5,127 bases of DNA from Rubrobacter sp. (GTDB taxonomy: Bacteria; Actinomycetota; Rubrobacteria; Rubrobacterales; Rubrobacteraceae): the NCBI GenBank assembly GCA_013817025.1, contig JACDDK010000090.1, forward strand, positions 1-5,127. Direction: 5' to 3'. The notes under the pieces were generated by a model. That model was not told the DNA's origin. It did not search any database and worked only from the letters and a program-made list of their open reading frames with translations. Of this stretch, positions 1 to 5,120 are shown piece by piece. Position 1 is the first letter of the stretch. Each line of letters begins with the position of its first letter. A program made the position numbers and the translations under genes.

Positions 1-1
1 C

Positions 2-265
2 ATGGTCGACGACGGGGAGAACGACGAGAAGATCATCTGCGTCAACCTCGACGACCCCGAGTACCGCTCCTACAACCACTACTCCGAACTCCCCGAACAT
101 CGCCTCGCCGAACTTCGTAGCTTCTTCGAGGACTACAAGAAACTCGAAGACAAGGAAGTAAACGTCGAAGACTTCGCCGACCCGGACGAAGCCATCGAAG
201 CCGTGCGGCACTCGATGAAACTCTACGACGAACACTTCGCGGACGGTACCGGAGAAAACCCATAG
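2..265 (+). CDS. ppa: Inorganic pyrophosphatase (family I), C-terminal part
   Basis: Soluble cytoplasmic pyrophosphatase, which hydrolyses pyrophosphate to two phosphates and so pulls biosynthetic reactions forward. Only the last 87 or so residues are in the window. The reading frame is open to the left edge, so the ATG at 2 is probably an internal methionine. By memory alignment with the E. coli enzyme, the visible MVDDGENDEK corresponds to the metal- and phosphate-binding stretch containing Asp97, Asp102 and Lys104 (here residues 3, 8 and 10). The FFEDYKKLE segment at residues 41-49 matches the conserved Tyr-Lys pair (E. coli 141-142). The C-terminal tail is acidic and helical, as in the family. 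The stop TAG at 263-265 overlaps the proposed start of the next gene. If base 264 were G, this frame would continue six more codons to a TAA at 281-283. Confidence 0.93.
   Translation: MVDDGENDEKIICVNLDDPEYRSYNHYSELPEHRLAELRSFFEDYKKLEDKEVNVEDFADPDEAIEAVRHSMKLYDEHFADGTGENP
251..254 (+). promoter_or_regulatory. Shine-Dalgarno GGAG for the dehydratase gene
   Basis: GGAG lies inside the last codons of the pyrophosphatase gene, seven bases before the ATA at 262. This is the same motif and spacing as the sites of both small genes downstream (672-675 and 976-979). It is the main evidence for placing the dehydratase start at a non-canonical ATA codon. Confidence 0.6.
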
Positions 266-585
266 AAGACCTCGCCAACATAACTTGCCAACCGTGCCGG
301 AGCGACACGCCGCCGCTCGCGGGCGATGAACTCGGGCGGCTCTCGCGCGGAGTCCCGGAGTGGGATGTCGTCGAGGGGCATCATCTGCGGCGCGAGTTTT
401 GTTTTCGGAACTTTGGGGCGGCTCTGAAGTTCGTCGAGCGCGTGGGCACGCTGGCCGAGGAGCAGGGCCATCACCCGGATATACGGTTTGGCTGGGGCTA
501 CGCCGAGATCACGGTCTTCACCCACGCCATAGGCGGCCTCTCGAAGAACGACTTCATCCTCGCCGCGCGGATAGACAGGCTCTAG
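262..585 (+). CDS. Pterin-4a-carbinolamine dehydratase (4a-hydroxytetrahydrobiopterin dehydratase), apparent ATA start
   Basis: Dehydrates 4a-hydroxytetrahydropterin to quinonoid dihydropterin, which recycles the pterin cofactor of aromatic amino acid hydroxylases. The protein is 107 aa, normal for the family. Near the N-terminus it has EDLANITCQPC, matching the Cys-x-x-Cys start common in bacterial members. The core follows: PEWDVVEG (32-39), LRREFCFRNF (42-51), then the signature with EEQGHHPDI at 66-74, GWGYAEITVFTH at 77-88 and GGLSKNDFILAARIDRL at 91-107. The paired histidines 70-71 and His88 are the expected active-site residues. No ATG, GTG or TTG occurs in this frame between the family's usual start and the signature. 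The only sensible start is ATA at 262-264, overlapping the pyrophosphatase stop as ATAG and preceded by GGAG. Its frame differs from the pyrophosphatase frame, so it is not a fusion. The domain call is firm; the start is less certain. Confidence 0.85.
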   Translation: MEDLANITCQPCRSDTPPLAGDELGRLSRGVPEWDVVEGHHLRREFCFRNFGAALKFVERVGTLAEEQGHHPDIRFGWGYAEITVFTHAIGGLSKNDFILAARIDRL

Positions 586-682
586 CTCCCAGGTTCCGCG
601 TAGCCGCTGGCCGTCGGTTTAGATAGGACCGGGGTGGGCAAAAACCGCGCAACGACCAATTAGTGGAAAGGGGAGCGTATTT

Positions 683-955
683 ATGGCTAAGAAGCCACCC
701 ACGGAGAAGGCGACCGAGAACCGCATCCGGGTGCGGCAGGTCACGGATGTCCAGGCATCCTGGACCGAGGCCGAGCGCGGAGCACCGGGCGATTTCACGA
801 TACAGCTCATACTGGACAACGGCGCCGAGGAGTACGTGCTCCACCCGGTAGCCTCAGACGCCAAGGTGATGCTCAAGCTGTTCGAGCGCAGCGGAACCGT
901 GTTCTTCGACCTCGACCGCAAGGTTCTGGTCCCGAACAACGTCTCGCTCGGCTAA
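683..955 (+). CDS. Small conserved protein of unknown function, first of a tandem pair
   Basis: A 90-aa protein that I cannot assign to a named family. The ATG is preceded by GGGAG at 671-675 with seven bases of spacing, which fixes the start. It begins MAKK followed by a charged linker to about residue 15. A compact domain then follows: VRQVTDVQASW (17-27), ERGAPGDF, a beta-rich stretch IQLILDNGAEEYVLHP, a probable helix around DAKVMLKLFERS, and a final hairpin VFFDLDRKVLVPNN. There is no signal peptide, membrane segment or cysteine, so it is probably cytoplasmic. The next gene encodes a paralogue sharing about 45 of 74 ungapped positions (my hand count). A 97-base gap separates it from the dehydratase gene, and I found no convincing promoter or terminator there. 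It is probably cotranscribed with its partner, and possibly with the upstream genes. Confidence 0.85.
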   Translation: MAKKPPTEKATENRIRVRQVTDVQASWTEAERGAPGDFTIQLILDNGAEEYVLHPVASDAKVMLKLFERSGTVFFDLDRKVLVPNNVSLG

Positions 956-986
956 CCGCAAGCACTCACGCGAAAGGAGCAAACAC

Positions 987-1244
987 GTGGCTAAGAAAGA
1001 CGTAGAAGAGCAGATCATGGTCCGGCAGGTAACGGACGTTCACGCCAACTGGAGCGAGCAGGAGCGAGGCGCTCCGGGCAAATTTTCTTTCCAGCTCATC
1101 CTGGATAACGGTGCCGAGGAGTACGCGGTGCGTCCCCCCGCCGACGATGCCGACGTCCTCATGGATCTCTTCGGCATGAGCGAGACTATCTACTTCGATA
1201 TGACCCGGCAAGTCCTGATCTTCGGTAACCTCAAACTCGGCTAA
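987..1244 (+). CDS. Small conserved protein of unknown function, second of a tandem pair
   Basis: An 85-aa paralogue of the preceding gene, with unknown function. The start is GTG at 987, with AGGAG at 975-979 seven bases upstream. The gap from the first copy is only 31 bases, so the two form one transcription unit. The N-terminal linker is five residues shorter (MAKKDVEEQI), after which the proteins align without gaps. VRQVTDV, ERGAPG, QLILDNGAEEY and the terminal LG are identical. Differences fall mainly in the helix (DADVLMDLFGMSE) and the last strands (IYFDMTRQVLIFGN). The conserved block DNGAEEY sits between two predicted strands and could be a functional turn, but this is speculation. 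The gene is followed by an intrinsic terminator. The pair could form a heterodimer or represent simple dosage duplication; the sequence does not say which. Confidence 0.85.
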   Translation: MAKKDVEEQIMVRQVTDVHANWSEQERGAPGKFSFQLILDNGAEEYAVRPPADDADVLMDLFGMSETIYFDMTRQVLIFGNLKLG

Positions 1245-1270
1245 CGCTCGAACTCAACCACGCCAATACG

Positions 1271-1295
1271 AAAGGGTCCTTCGCGGGACCCTTTT
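1271..1295 (+). terminator. Intrinsic terminator after the small-protein pair
   Basis: A perfect 9-bp stem, AAAGGGTCC (1271-1279) with GGACCCTTT (1286-1294), closed by a six-base TTCGCG loop and ending in TTTT. It lies 27 bases after the stop of the second small gene. The stem's own A-run and T-run could also give weak termination from the other side. Confidence 0.85.
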
Positions 1296-1304
1296 ACGTT
1301 GCCC

Positions 1305-1337
1305 AAACAAAAAGGAACGCCCCCGAAGGAGCGTTCC
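1305..1337 (-). terminator. Intrinsic terminator for the minus-strand SRPBCC gene
   Basis: A 7-bp stem, GGAACGC (1314-1320) with GCGTTCC (1331-1337), has a possible inner 2-bp extension around a CGAA loop. Read on the minus strand it is followed by TTTTTG and TTT (1313 down to 1305), the classic hairpin plus U-tract. It lies about 40 bases past the SRPBCC stop codon. Confidence 0.8.
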
Positions 1338-1347
1338 CCGTAGATTC

Positions 1348-1369
1348 ACCGCGAACGAGCGCGGTTTTT
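1348..1369 (+). terminator. Second plus-strand hairpin with T-run
   Basis: A 6-bp GC-rich stem, ACCGCG (1348-1353) with CGCGGT (1360-1365), with loop AACGAG, followed by a T-run to 1369. It sits nine bases before the SRPBCC stop codon. It could act as a back-up terminator, keeping plus-strand transcription from running antisense into the minus-strand operon. The stem is short, so confidence is moderate. Confidence 0.55.
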
Positions 1370-1377
1370 GGATCGGC

Positions 1378-1989
1378 CTAGAACTCGAAGATTATGCGCG
1401 ACTTCTTGCCGGAGGAGCTTCCACCGCGACCGCGCAGCAGCAACCAGAGTACGAAGCCACCGCCGAGAAGCGCGAGGCCCGCGCCGGAGGTCAAGAAGCC
1501 GACCGCACCGCTGTGAGCGTTGGCGGCGGCGGCGCGCTCCTGGACTTCCTCGGGCGTGGCGGAGCCCTCGATGATGTCCTTGAAGTTGCGGAGGTCCTGC
1601 TCGAACATCGTCTTCGGTCCGGCGAACATGCCCGTTACGACCTCGCCGACTTTGCCGCCCGGAGGGTCGGCCCAGTTCATCTGAACCTCGATGCGGGTGC
1701 GGTTAGGCGTGACCTCCTGGAAGCGTACCTGACCAGAGGTCTCCACGTCGCCACCCTCGGTGTTCCACCCGATGGCCTCGTTCTCGCGGTTCTGGGTGGT
1801 CTTGGCGTCGAACTCGACCGACGTGCCCAACGGCCCCTTCACCTTCCAGTGAGAGGCGCTCGGCCCGGTCATGGTCACATCTTCGACGTTGGACATGAAT
1901 TTGGGTAGGTTCTCCAAATTCTTCCAATAGTCGTAGGCTTTGGCTACCGGAACGTCGACCTCTATGGTTCCTTCGATCCTCTGCGCCAC
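1378..1989 (-). CDS. SRPBCC-superfamily (cyclase/dehydrase-type) protein with C-terminal membrane anchor
   Basis: A 203-aa protein. Residues 1 to about 145 form an SRPBCC (START-like) hydrophobic-ligand-binding domain. It opens with RIEGTIEVDVPVAKAYDYW, typical of polyketide cyclase/dehydrase-like members, then NLPKFMSNVEDV (27-38), SHWKVKGPLG (46-55), a run of strands to WADPP (106-110), and a long C-terminal helix ending near IIEG. An alanine-rich linker (152-160) leads to one membrane helix at about 162-186 and a basic tail with RGRGG and GKKSR. There is no signal peptide, so it resembles a tail-anchored protein with the binding domain in the cytoplasm. The start is the GTG at 1989, chosen for the strong AGGAGGT five bases away; the frame stays open further upstream. 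The ligand is unknown. A 2-bp-precise terminator and a stress-type promoter flank it, so it can be expressed independently of the carotenoid genes. Confidence 0.85.
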   Translation of the reverse strand: MAQRIEGTIEVDVPVAKAYDYWKNLENLPKFMSNVEDVTMTGPSASHWKVKGPLGTSVEFDAKTTQNRENEAIGWNTEGGDVETSGQVRFQEVTPNRTRIEVQMNWADPPGGKVGEVVTGMFAGPKTMFEQDLRNFKDIIEGSATPEEVQERAAAANAHSGAVGFLTSGAGLALLGGGFVLWLLLRGRGGSSSGKKSRIIFEF

Positions 1990-1993
1990 TTTT

Positions 1994-2000
1994 ACCTCCT
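1994..2000 (-). promoter_or_regulatory. Strong ribosome binding site of the SRPBCC gene
   Basis: AGGAGGT on the minus strand is a near-perfect anti-16S match. The AGGAGG core is five bases before the GTG at 1989. It decides this start over candidates up to 30 codons upstream and is the best ribosome site in the window, implying high translation. Confidence 0.85.
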
Positions 2001-2028
2001 GGCATACGATTTTTAACGAAATCCCAGT

Positions 2029-2055
2029 ATACCCCCGTGAACATCCGGCAAACCT
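2029..2055 (-). promoter_or_regulatory. Probable SigB-type general-stress promoter for the SRPBCC gene
   Basis: On the minus strand AGGTTT (2055-2050) and GGGTAT (2034-2029) are separated by 15 bases. This fits the SigB-family pattern AGGxTT, 13-15 bases, GGGxAT known from Bacillus and the related GTTT/GGGTA pattern of actinobacterial stress sigma factors. The -10 region also contains TATACT (2031-2026), which could serve a housekeeping sigma, but no good TTGACA lies at 17 bases. The element falls between the nuclease stop and the SRPBCC start, leaving a 5' leader of about 30 bases. Confidence 0.55.
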
Positions 2056-2072
2056 GTTTTCAACGCGCGGGC

Positions 2073-2645
2073 TTAGCAACCGCCACCGATGCCGTTACCG
2101 CGATCCGCCAGTTCGCAGATCCGGTCTTCGGAGAGGCTCCAGATCCCAATATCTCTCCCCTGCACTTCTTCCTGAGCCGCCTCGAACCGCTCCTGATGCT
2201 TCGTGTTGGGCGGAAAGGTTGCGACCTGCGCGTACCCGCCAGAGATCAGAGCTTCGTTGAGCATCCGTCCGTCGGGAAGATAGACGTAGGCGAGCAGCCG
2301 CCCGTACTGGTCGACCTTCTCGACATCGAACCGCAACTCGACCCGCCACGCTCCGCGTTGAAGCCCCTCTTCGGTGAAAACCGCCGCTTCTTCGGCGAGC
2401 GATTGCGGGCCATCGGAGCCGTACTTCTCGGGGGTATCGACGCCTATCAGACGCACGTCTTCGATGCCGTCGATGGCCGGACGGACCTTTACGGTGTCGC
2501 CATCGGTGATTCGCGTAACGCTCACCCGCTGCGGGCTTGCGGGCTCCTCCGAATCCCCGGTGGGGAGCGAAGCGCCACATCCGGCGGCGAGCGCCGATAT
2601 TAGCAGCAACAAGAATGGCGGGAGCCGAAATATCGTCCGGCTCAA
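2073..2645 (-). CDS. Secreted thermonuclease-like (SNase) lipoprotein
   Basis: A predicted Ca-dependent nuclease of the staphylococcal nuclease family, exported and lipid-anchored. Length is 190 aa from a TTG at 2645. Residues 1-23 form a lipoprotein signal: basic start MSRTIFR, hydrophobic core PFLLLLISALAAG, lipobox LAAGC with Cys23. A short acidic linker precedes the nuclease domain at about 41-170. Family catalytic residues are all visible: DGDT at 48-51 (metal ligand), VRLIGVDTPE at 64-73 (Arg65, Asp70, Glu73) and DQYGRLLAYVYL at 112-123 (Arg116). The C-terminus is GNGIGGGC. The open frame extends far upstream inside blh, but the signal peptide places the start at the blh end. TTG overlaps the blh stop as TTGA with AGGG nine bases upstream; GTG at 2651 is the alternative. 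The gene is probably translationally coupled to blh. A link to retinal synthesis is not evident. Confidence 0.9.
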   Translation of the reverse strand: MSRTIFRLPPFLLLLISALAAGCGASLPTGDSEEPASPQRVSVTRITDGDTVKVRPAIDGIEDVRLIGVDTPEKYGSDGPQSLAEEAAVFTEEGLQRGAWRVELRFDVEKVDQYGRLLAYVYLPDGRMLNEALISGGYAQVATFPPNTKHQERFEAAQEEVQGRDIGIWSLSEDRICELADRGNGIGGGC

Positions 2646-3628
2646 CGCCACACGCCCTGGCGATGGTCCATGTAGGAGACAACGACTACGTGCGGCAGTG
2701 TCAATAACGAGATCAAGACCAGGTAGAGGCCGAGCAGGGATTCGACACTCACTCCCGCCGTCGGAACGACGAAATACAGCGCGATCAGCATTGCTAAAGC
2801 CGCAACCGTAATCGGTGCGGCTTCCCACGCGAACGTCCGAGCGGCTAGCAGGACTTGACCTCTTTCCAAAGCATTTCTCGACGGATCGTTCAGCAACGAG
2901 AGCCGGGCGATGTGCCGAGGAGCGTGCCAGAGACAGAAGTAGAGGCCGATGGCTAGTATGGGCGGCATCACGACGAAGTAGGCGACGAGCAGGACGGTCT
3001 CGAAGGTGTCGTTCGCCCACGGACGGCGCGATTCGGGTGTGACAGCCATGAATTCTTTAGCCATCAGGATAAGAGCTACTAATACGAAAGCGGAGCCCAC
3101 GGCTACCCGGAATGTCGGGTCGAAGGCCCAATCCAGGGTTGCTCCGGCGCGGGTATCAAAGAGGGCCGTGCCGCTCCCGAGCACTTCGCGGTAGACGTCC
3201 GGGTGCGCCAGGAGCGGCACGAGCATCGGCAGCCCACCGCGCACGAAGACCGTCGCGGCGCGAACGAAGGGTGTTTGCAAGTGTCCGGCGTTGTCGAGGA
3301 AGAGCAGGGCGTGAAGATCCCCCTGTCCCCAGTGAAACCACGTGAGGCCGATGAAAAACACAAAGGCGACCGCAGGCGCGAGGAACCAGAGAATCAGGTA
3401 GAGACCTCCCAGAGCCGCGTATAGCAGCACGACGGCACCTATGGAGCGCACGGTGGCTCCGCGACCCGCGAGACGGTCGGGTACGAGGTGATCCAGGGCT
3501 CCGTGAGGCAGCCCGAAGAGGACGAGGCTTACGGCGAACGGCGCGTACTCCACCGATCGCGGTACTCCGAGCCCGAGAGCGAACAGGATGGCGAGCGCCG
3601 CGAAGAGCACCCTCGGCGGCAGGAGCAC
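2642..3628 (-). CDS. blh: Brp/Blh-family beta-carotene 15,15'-dioxygenase (retinal-forming)
   Basis: An integral membrane enzyme that cleaves beta-carotene at its central double bond into two retinals, the chromophore of microbial rhodopsins. The 328-aa protein is almost all hydrophobic helices, as in the family. Conserved histidines proposed to hold the iron are present: GLPHGALDH (His42, His47), WFHWGQGD (His99), LWHAPRH (His235, His239) and LPHVVVVSY (His313). From memory, the characterised marine Blh uses His21, 78, 188 and 192; the spacings of 57 and 4 residues are reproduced here by 42/99 and 235/239. The start is GTG at 3628, the only ATG, GTG or TTG upstream of the first helix. I see no clear Shine-Dalgarno, so a few residues of uncertainty remain. 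The gene begins 52 bases after crtY, whose product supplies its substrate, and its stop overlaps the nuclease start. Confidence 0.92.
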   Translation of the reverse strand: MLLPPRVLFAALAILFALGLGVPRSVEYAPFAVSLVLFGLPHGALDHLVPDRLAGRGATVRSIGAVVLLYAALGGLYLILWFLAPAVAFVFFIGLTWFHWGQGDLHALLFLDNAGHLQTPFVRAATVFVRGGLPMLVPLLAHPDVYREVLGSGTALFDTRAGATLDWAFDPTFRVAVGSAFVLVALILMAKEFMAVTPESRRPWANDTFETVLLVAYFVVMPPILAIGLYFCLWHAPRHIARLSLLNDPSRNALERGQVLLAARTFAWEAAPITVAALAMLIALYFVVPTAGVSVESLLGLYLVLISLLTLPHVVVVSYMDHRQGVWR

Positions 3629-3680
3629 GAAGCGTCGCAGCGTCGTTTGCGCGAATCGGGTGGGCGTCTTGAGCGGAGAT

Positions 3681-4970
3681 TCACCGGGTTGCGTGGCGAT
3701 CTCCGAGCAACATGCGGGCGGAGATTTCGAGAAACGGGGTTTTGGGGAGAGCCTGGATCAGGCGCAGTTCGTCGGCGGGCGTGCTCTTCTCGGTCAGGAA
3801 ACGCACCAGCGATTCGGGCGGAACCCCGGCAAACATCCGAGCGTACACTTCGGGGCAACGCTCCGGGTGACGCAGCATAAACCGCAGAAAGATCGCGTCC
3901 AGAACTCCGAAGCGCCGGGATTCGGTGCGGTTCGGCGGCTCTTCCCCGTGGACCAGCGCCGCAGCCAGGACGCGGCAGTAACGTTGAATCCGCACGAAGG
4001 TGTAGCCGGTGCTTGGACGGCTTCCGCCACCGAGCATCCCGATGGAGTAGGCGCGCTCTCCGTGTTGCCGGGGAAACTCGTAGTCCGTCATCGGGATGTA
4101 GCCGCGCTCCTCGCCGTCGATCACGTACTCGTCCGGTCGGAGTCCGTAGACACTTTCCAGGTAAGCGAAGATCTCCATCCGATGCTCGGCTAGCGGGAGA
4201 TTCGTCTCGGACAAATATACGTTTTCGACCAACGCCTCGCGTGCACCGAACGGCAACACGTACACGAACCGTAATCCCCGCCCTTGCCCCACGGAGAAGT
4301 CCATCAGCTTGCAGACCTCGGGGTCGAAAACGGGCCGCGCCGTCCGAATACGCAACCCCACGAACCGCTGCGGAACCCACGCGGAATCTCGCCGCGCCTC
4401 CTCAAAGAGCGGCGAACCGGGCGGCAAGCCCCGACCATCGAACACGAACCGGGCCTTGTAGGCGCGCCGCTCGGTCGCCACGACGGTCTCTTCCGGAAGC
4501 TCCTTGTAACCGGCGGCGGCCTCGCCGAGCCGCAAAGTTACGTTCGGGTGGGCGGCGATGGTTTCGAGAGCGTGACAGTAGAAGTCCTGGGCAGTGAGGC
4601 ACAAGTACGGGTAGCGTTCGCTGGTCTGGACAACGTGGCGGTTCTGCGCGTGGATGCTCCAGGAGTTCCATCTTTTTATTGCGAGATGCGAGAACGGTGT
4701 GGGCTCCACGTCCCAGAAGCACCACGTTCGGTCATCCTCGAAGCGTTCCTTCTGGTCCAGGATCAGGATGGGGTCCGTCACGCCTTGCTCCAACAGGTGG
4801 CAACAGAGGCTGAGGCCCGCGCAGCCAGCGCCCAGGATGATGTACTCGAAGAGGTCCGGGACAGAGCGAGCCTCGGTCAGAGACGCCGGTGTTTCGACCA
4901 CGCCGGTACGCCGCGAAGGTTCGTAACCGGCTGTTTGCTCCAGTTCCTCGCGTTGTCCCGCCGTCCGCAA
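3681..4970 (-). CDS. crtY: Lycopene beta-cyclase, CrtY/CrtL flavoprotein type
   Basis: Cyclises both ends of lycopene to give beta-carotene, in a flavin-dependent, redox-neutral reaction at the membrane surface. Features in order, numbered from the TTG at 4970: dinucleotide-binding motif YIILGAGCAGLSL (43-55), the cyclase signature DRTWCFW (80-86), FVYVLPFGAREALVENVY (235-252) whose Glu249 matches the catalytic-region acidic residue of CrtY, GYIPM (290-294), and the flavin-contacting GMLGGGSRPSTGYTF (311-325). Length is 429 aa against roughly 380-400 for the family; the excess is an N-terminal extension of about 40 residues before the flavin motif. TTG has GGGAG four bases upstream. GTG at 4901 (406 aa) is an alternative without a visible ribosome site. 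The sequence style resembles the CrtY found in Bacteroidetes. Blh follows and uses its product; no other carotenoid gene is in the window. Confidence 0.93.
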   Translation of the reverse strand: MRTAGQREELEQTAGYEPSRRTGVVETPASLTEARSVPDLFEYIILGAGCAGLSLCCHLLEQGVTDPILILDQKERFEDDRTWCFWDVEPTPFSHLAIKRWNSWSIHAQNRHVVQTSERYPYLCLTAQDFYCHALETIAAHPNVTLRLGEAAAGYKELPEETVVATERRAYKARFVFDGRGLPPGSPLFEEARRDSAWVPQRFVGLRIRTARPVFDPEVCKLMDFSVGQGRGLRFVYVLPFGAREALVENVYLSETNLPLAEHRMEIFAYLESVYGLRPDEYVIDGEERGYIPMTDYEFPRQHGERAYSIGMLGGGSRPSTGYTFVRIQRYCRVLAAALVHGEEPPNRTESRRFGVLDAIFLRFMLRHPERCPEVYARMFAGVPPESLVRFLTEKSTPADELRLIQALPKTPFLEISARMLLGDRHATR

Positions 4971-5014
4971 TGCTCTCCCGTCCTCGTCGATTCTGGTGGT
5001 TTCGTCTGCGGTCG

Positions 5015-5020
5015 ATCATA
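5015..5020 (-). promoter_or_regulatory. Possible -10 element upstream of crtY
   Basis: TATGAT on the minus strand differs from TATAAT at one base and lies 45 bases before the proposed crtY start. No convincing -35 sits at 16-18 bases; TTCAGC (5051-5046) is 25 bases away. If real, it would need an activator or another sigma factor, which is common for light- or stress-controlled carotenoid genes. Confidence 0.3.
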
Positions 5021-5080
5021 TCCGATGCTCGGGATGGGTGGGCTTGCTGAAGCGGTTTGCTTTCGTAGACTGTGCTTCCA

Positions 5081-5120
5081 CAGAGGCTTGCGAGAGATTC
5101 AGTCTTCTCGCAAGCCTCTG
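5081..5120. repeat. Perfect 15-bp inverted repeat at the window edge
   Basis: The arm CAGAGGCTTGCGAGA (5081-5095) is the exact reverse complement of 5106-5120, with a ten-base spacer. Beyond a two-base bulge, TTCCA (5076-5080) can pair with TGGAG (5123-5127) including one G-T pair, so the stem may continue past the window. There is no T-run on either side within view, so it is not a textbook terminator. It lies about 110 bases upstream of crtY. It could be a terminator or attenuator of the unseen neighbour, a regulatory palindrome, or one copy of a dispersed palindromic repeat. Confidence 0.8.

Noticed and set aside
360..626. Plus-strand 88-aa open frame across the dehydratase region
   Set aside because: It is an arginine-rich shadow in another frame of the dehydratase gene, which has the clear conserved signature in its own frame.
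618..640. GGTTTAG followed by GGGGTGGG upstream of the first small gene as a second stress promoter
   Set aside because: The spacing is far too short and the -10 lacks the TA of GGGTAT.
1990..2079. Thirty extra N-terminal codons on the SRPBCC frame
   Set aside because: They would span the strong ribosome site and the promoter elements, and the SRPBCC domain begins directly after GTG 1989.
2646..3020. Long upstream extension of the nuclease frame inside blh
   Set aside because: The extension is arginine/serine-rich shadow sequence. The lipoprotein signal peptide begins exactly at the end of blh, and blh itself is strongly conserved here.
3674..3705. 7-bp inverted repeat CGGAGAT/ATCTCCG around the crtY stop
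   Set aside because: An 18-base loop, no T-run, and overlap with coding sequence; expected by chance at this GC content.
3529..4380. Minus-strand 283-aa open frame inside crtY
   Set aside because: Highly arginine-rich, no recognisable motif, and antiframe to the intact cyclase gene; typical high-GC shadow.
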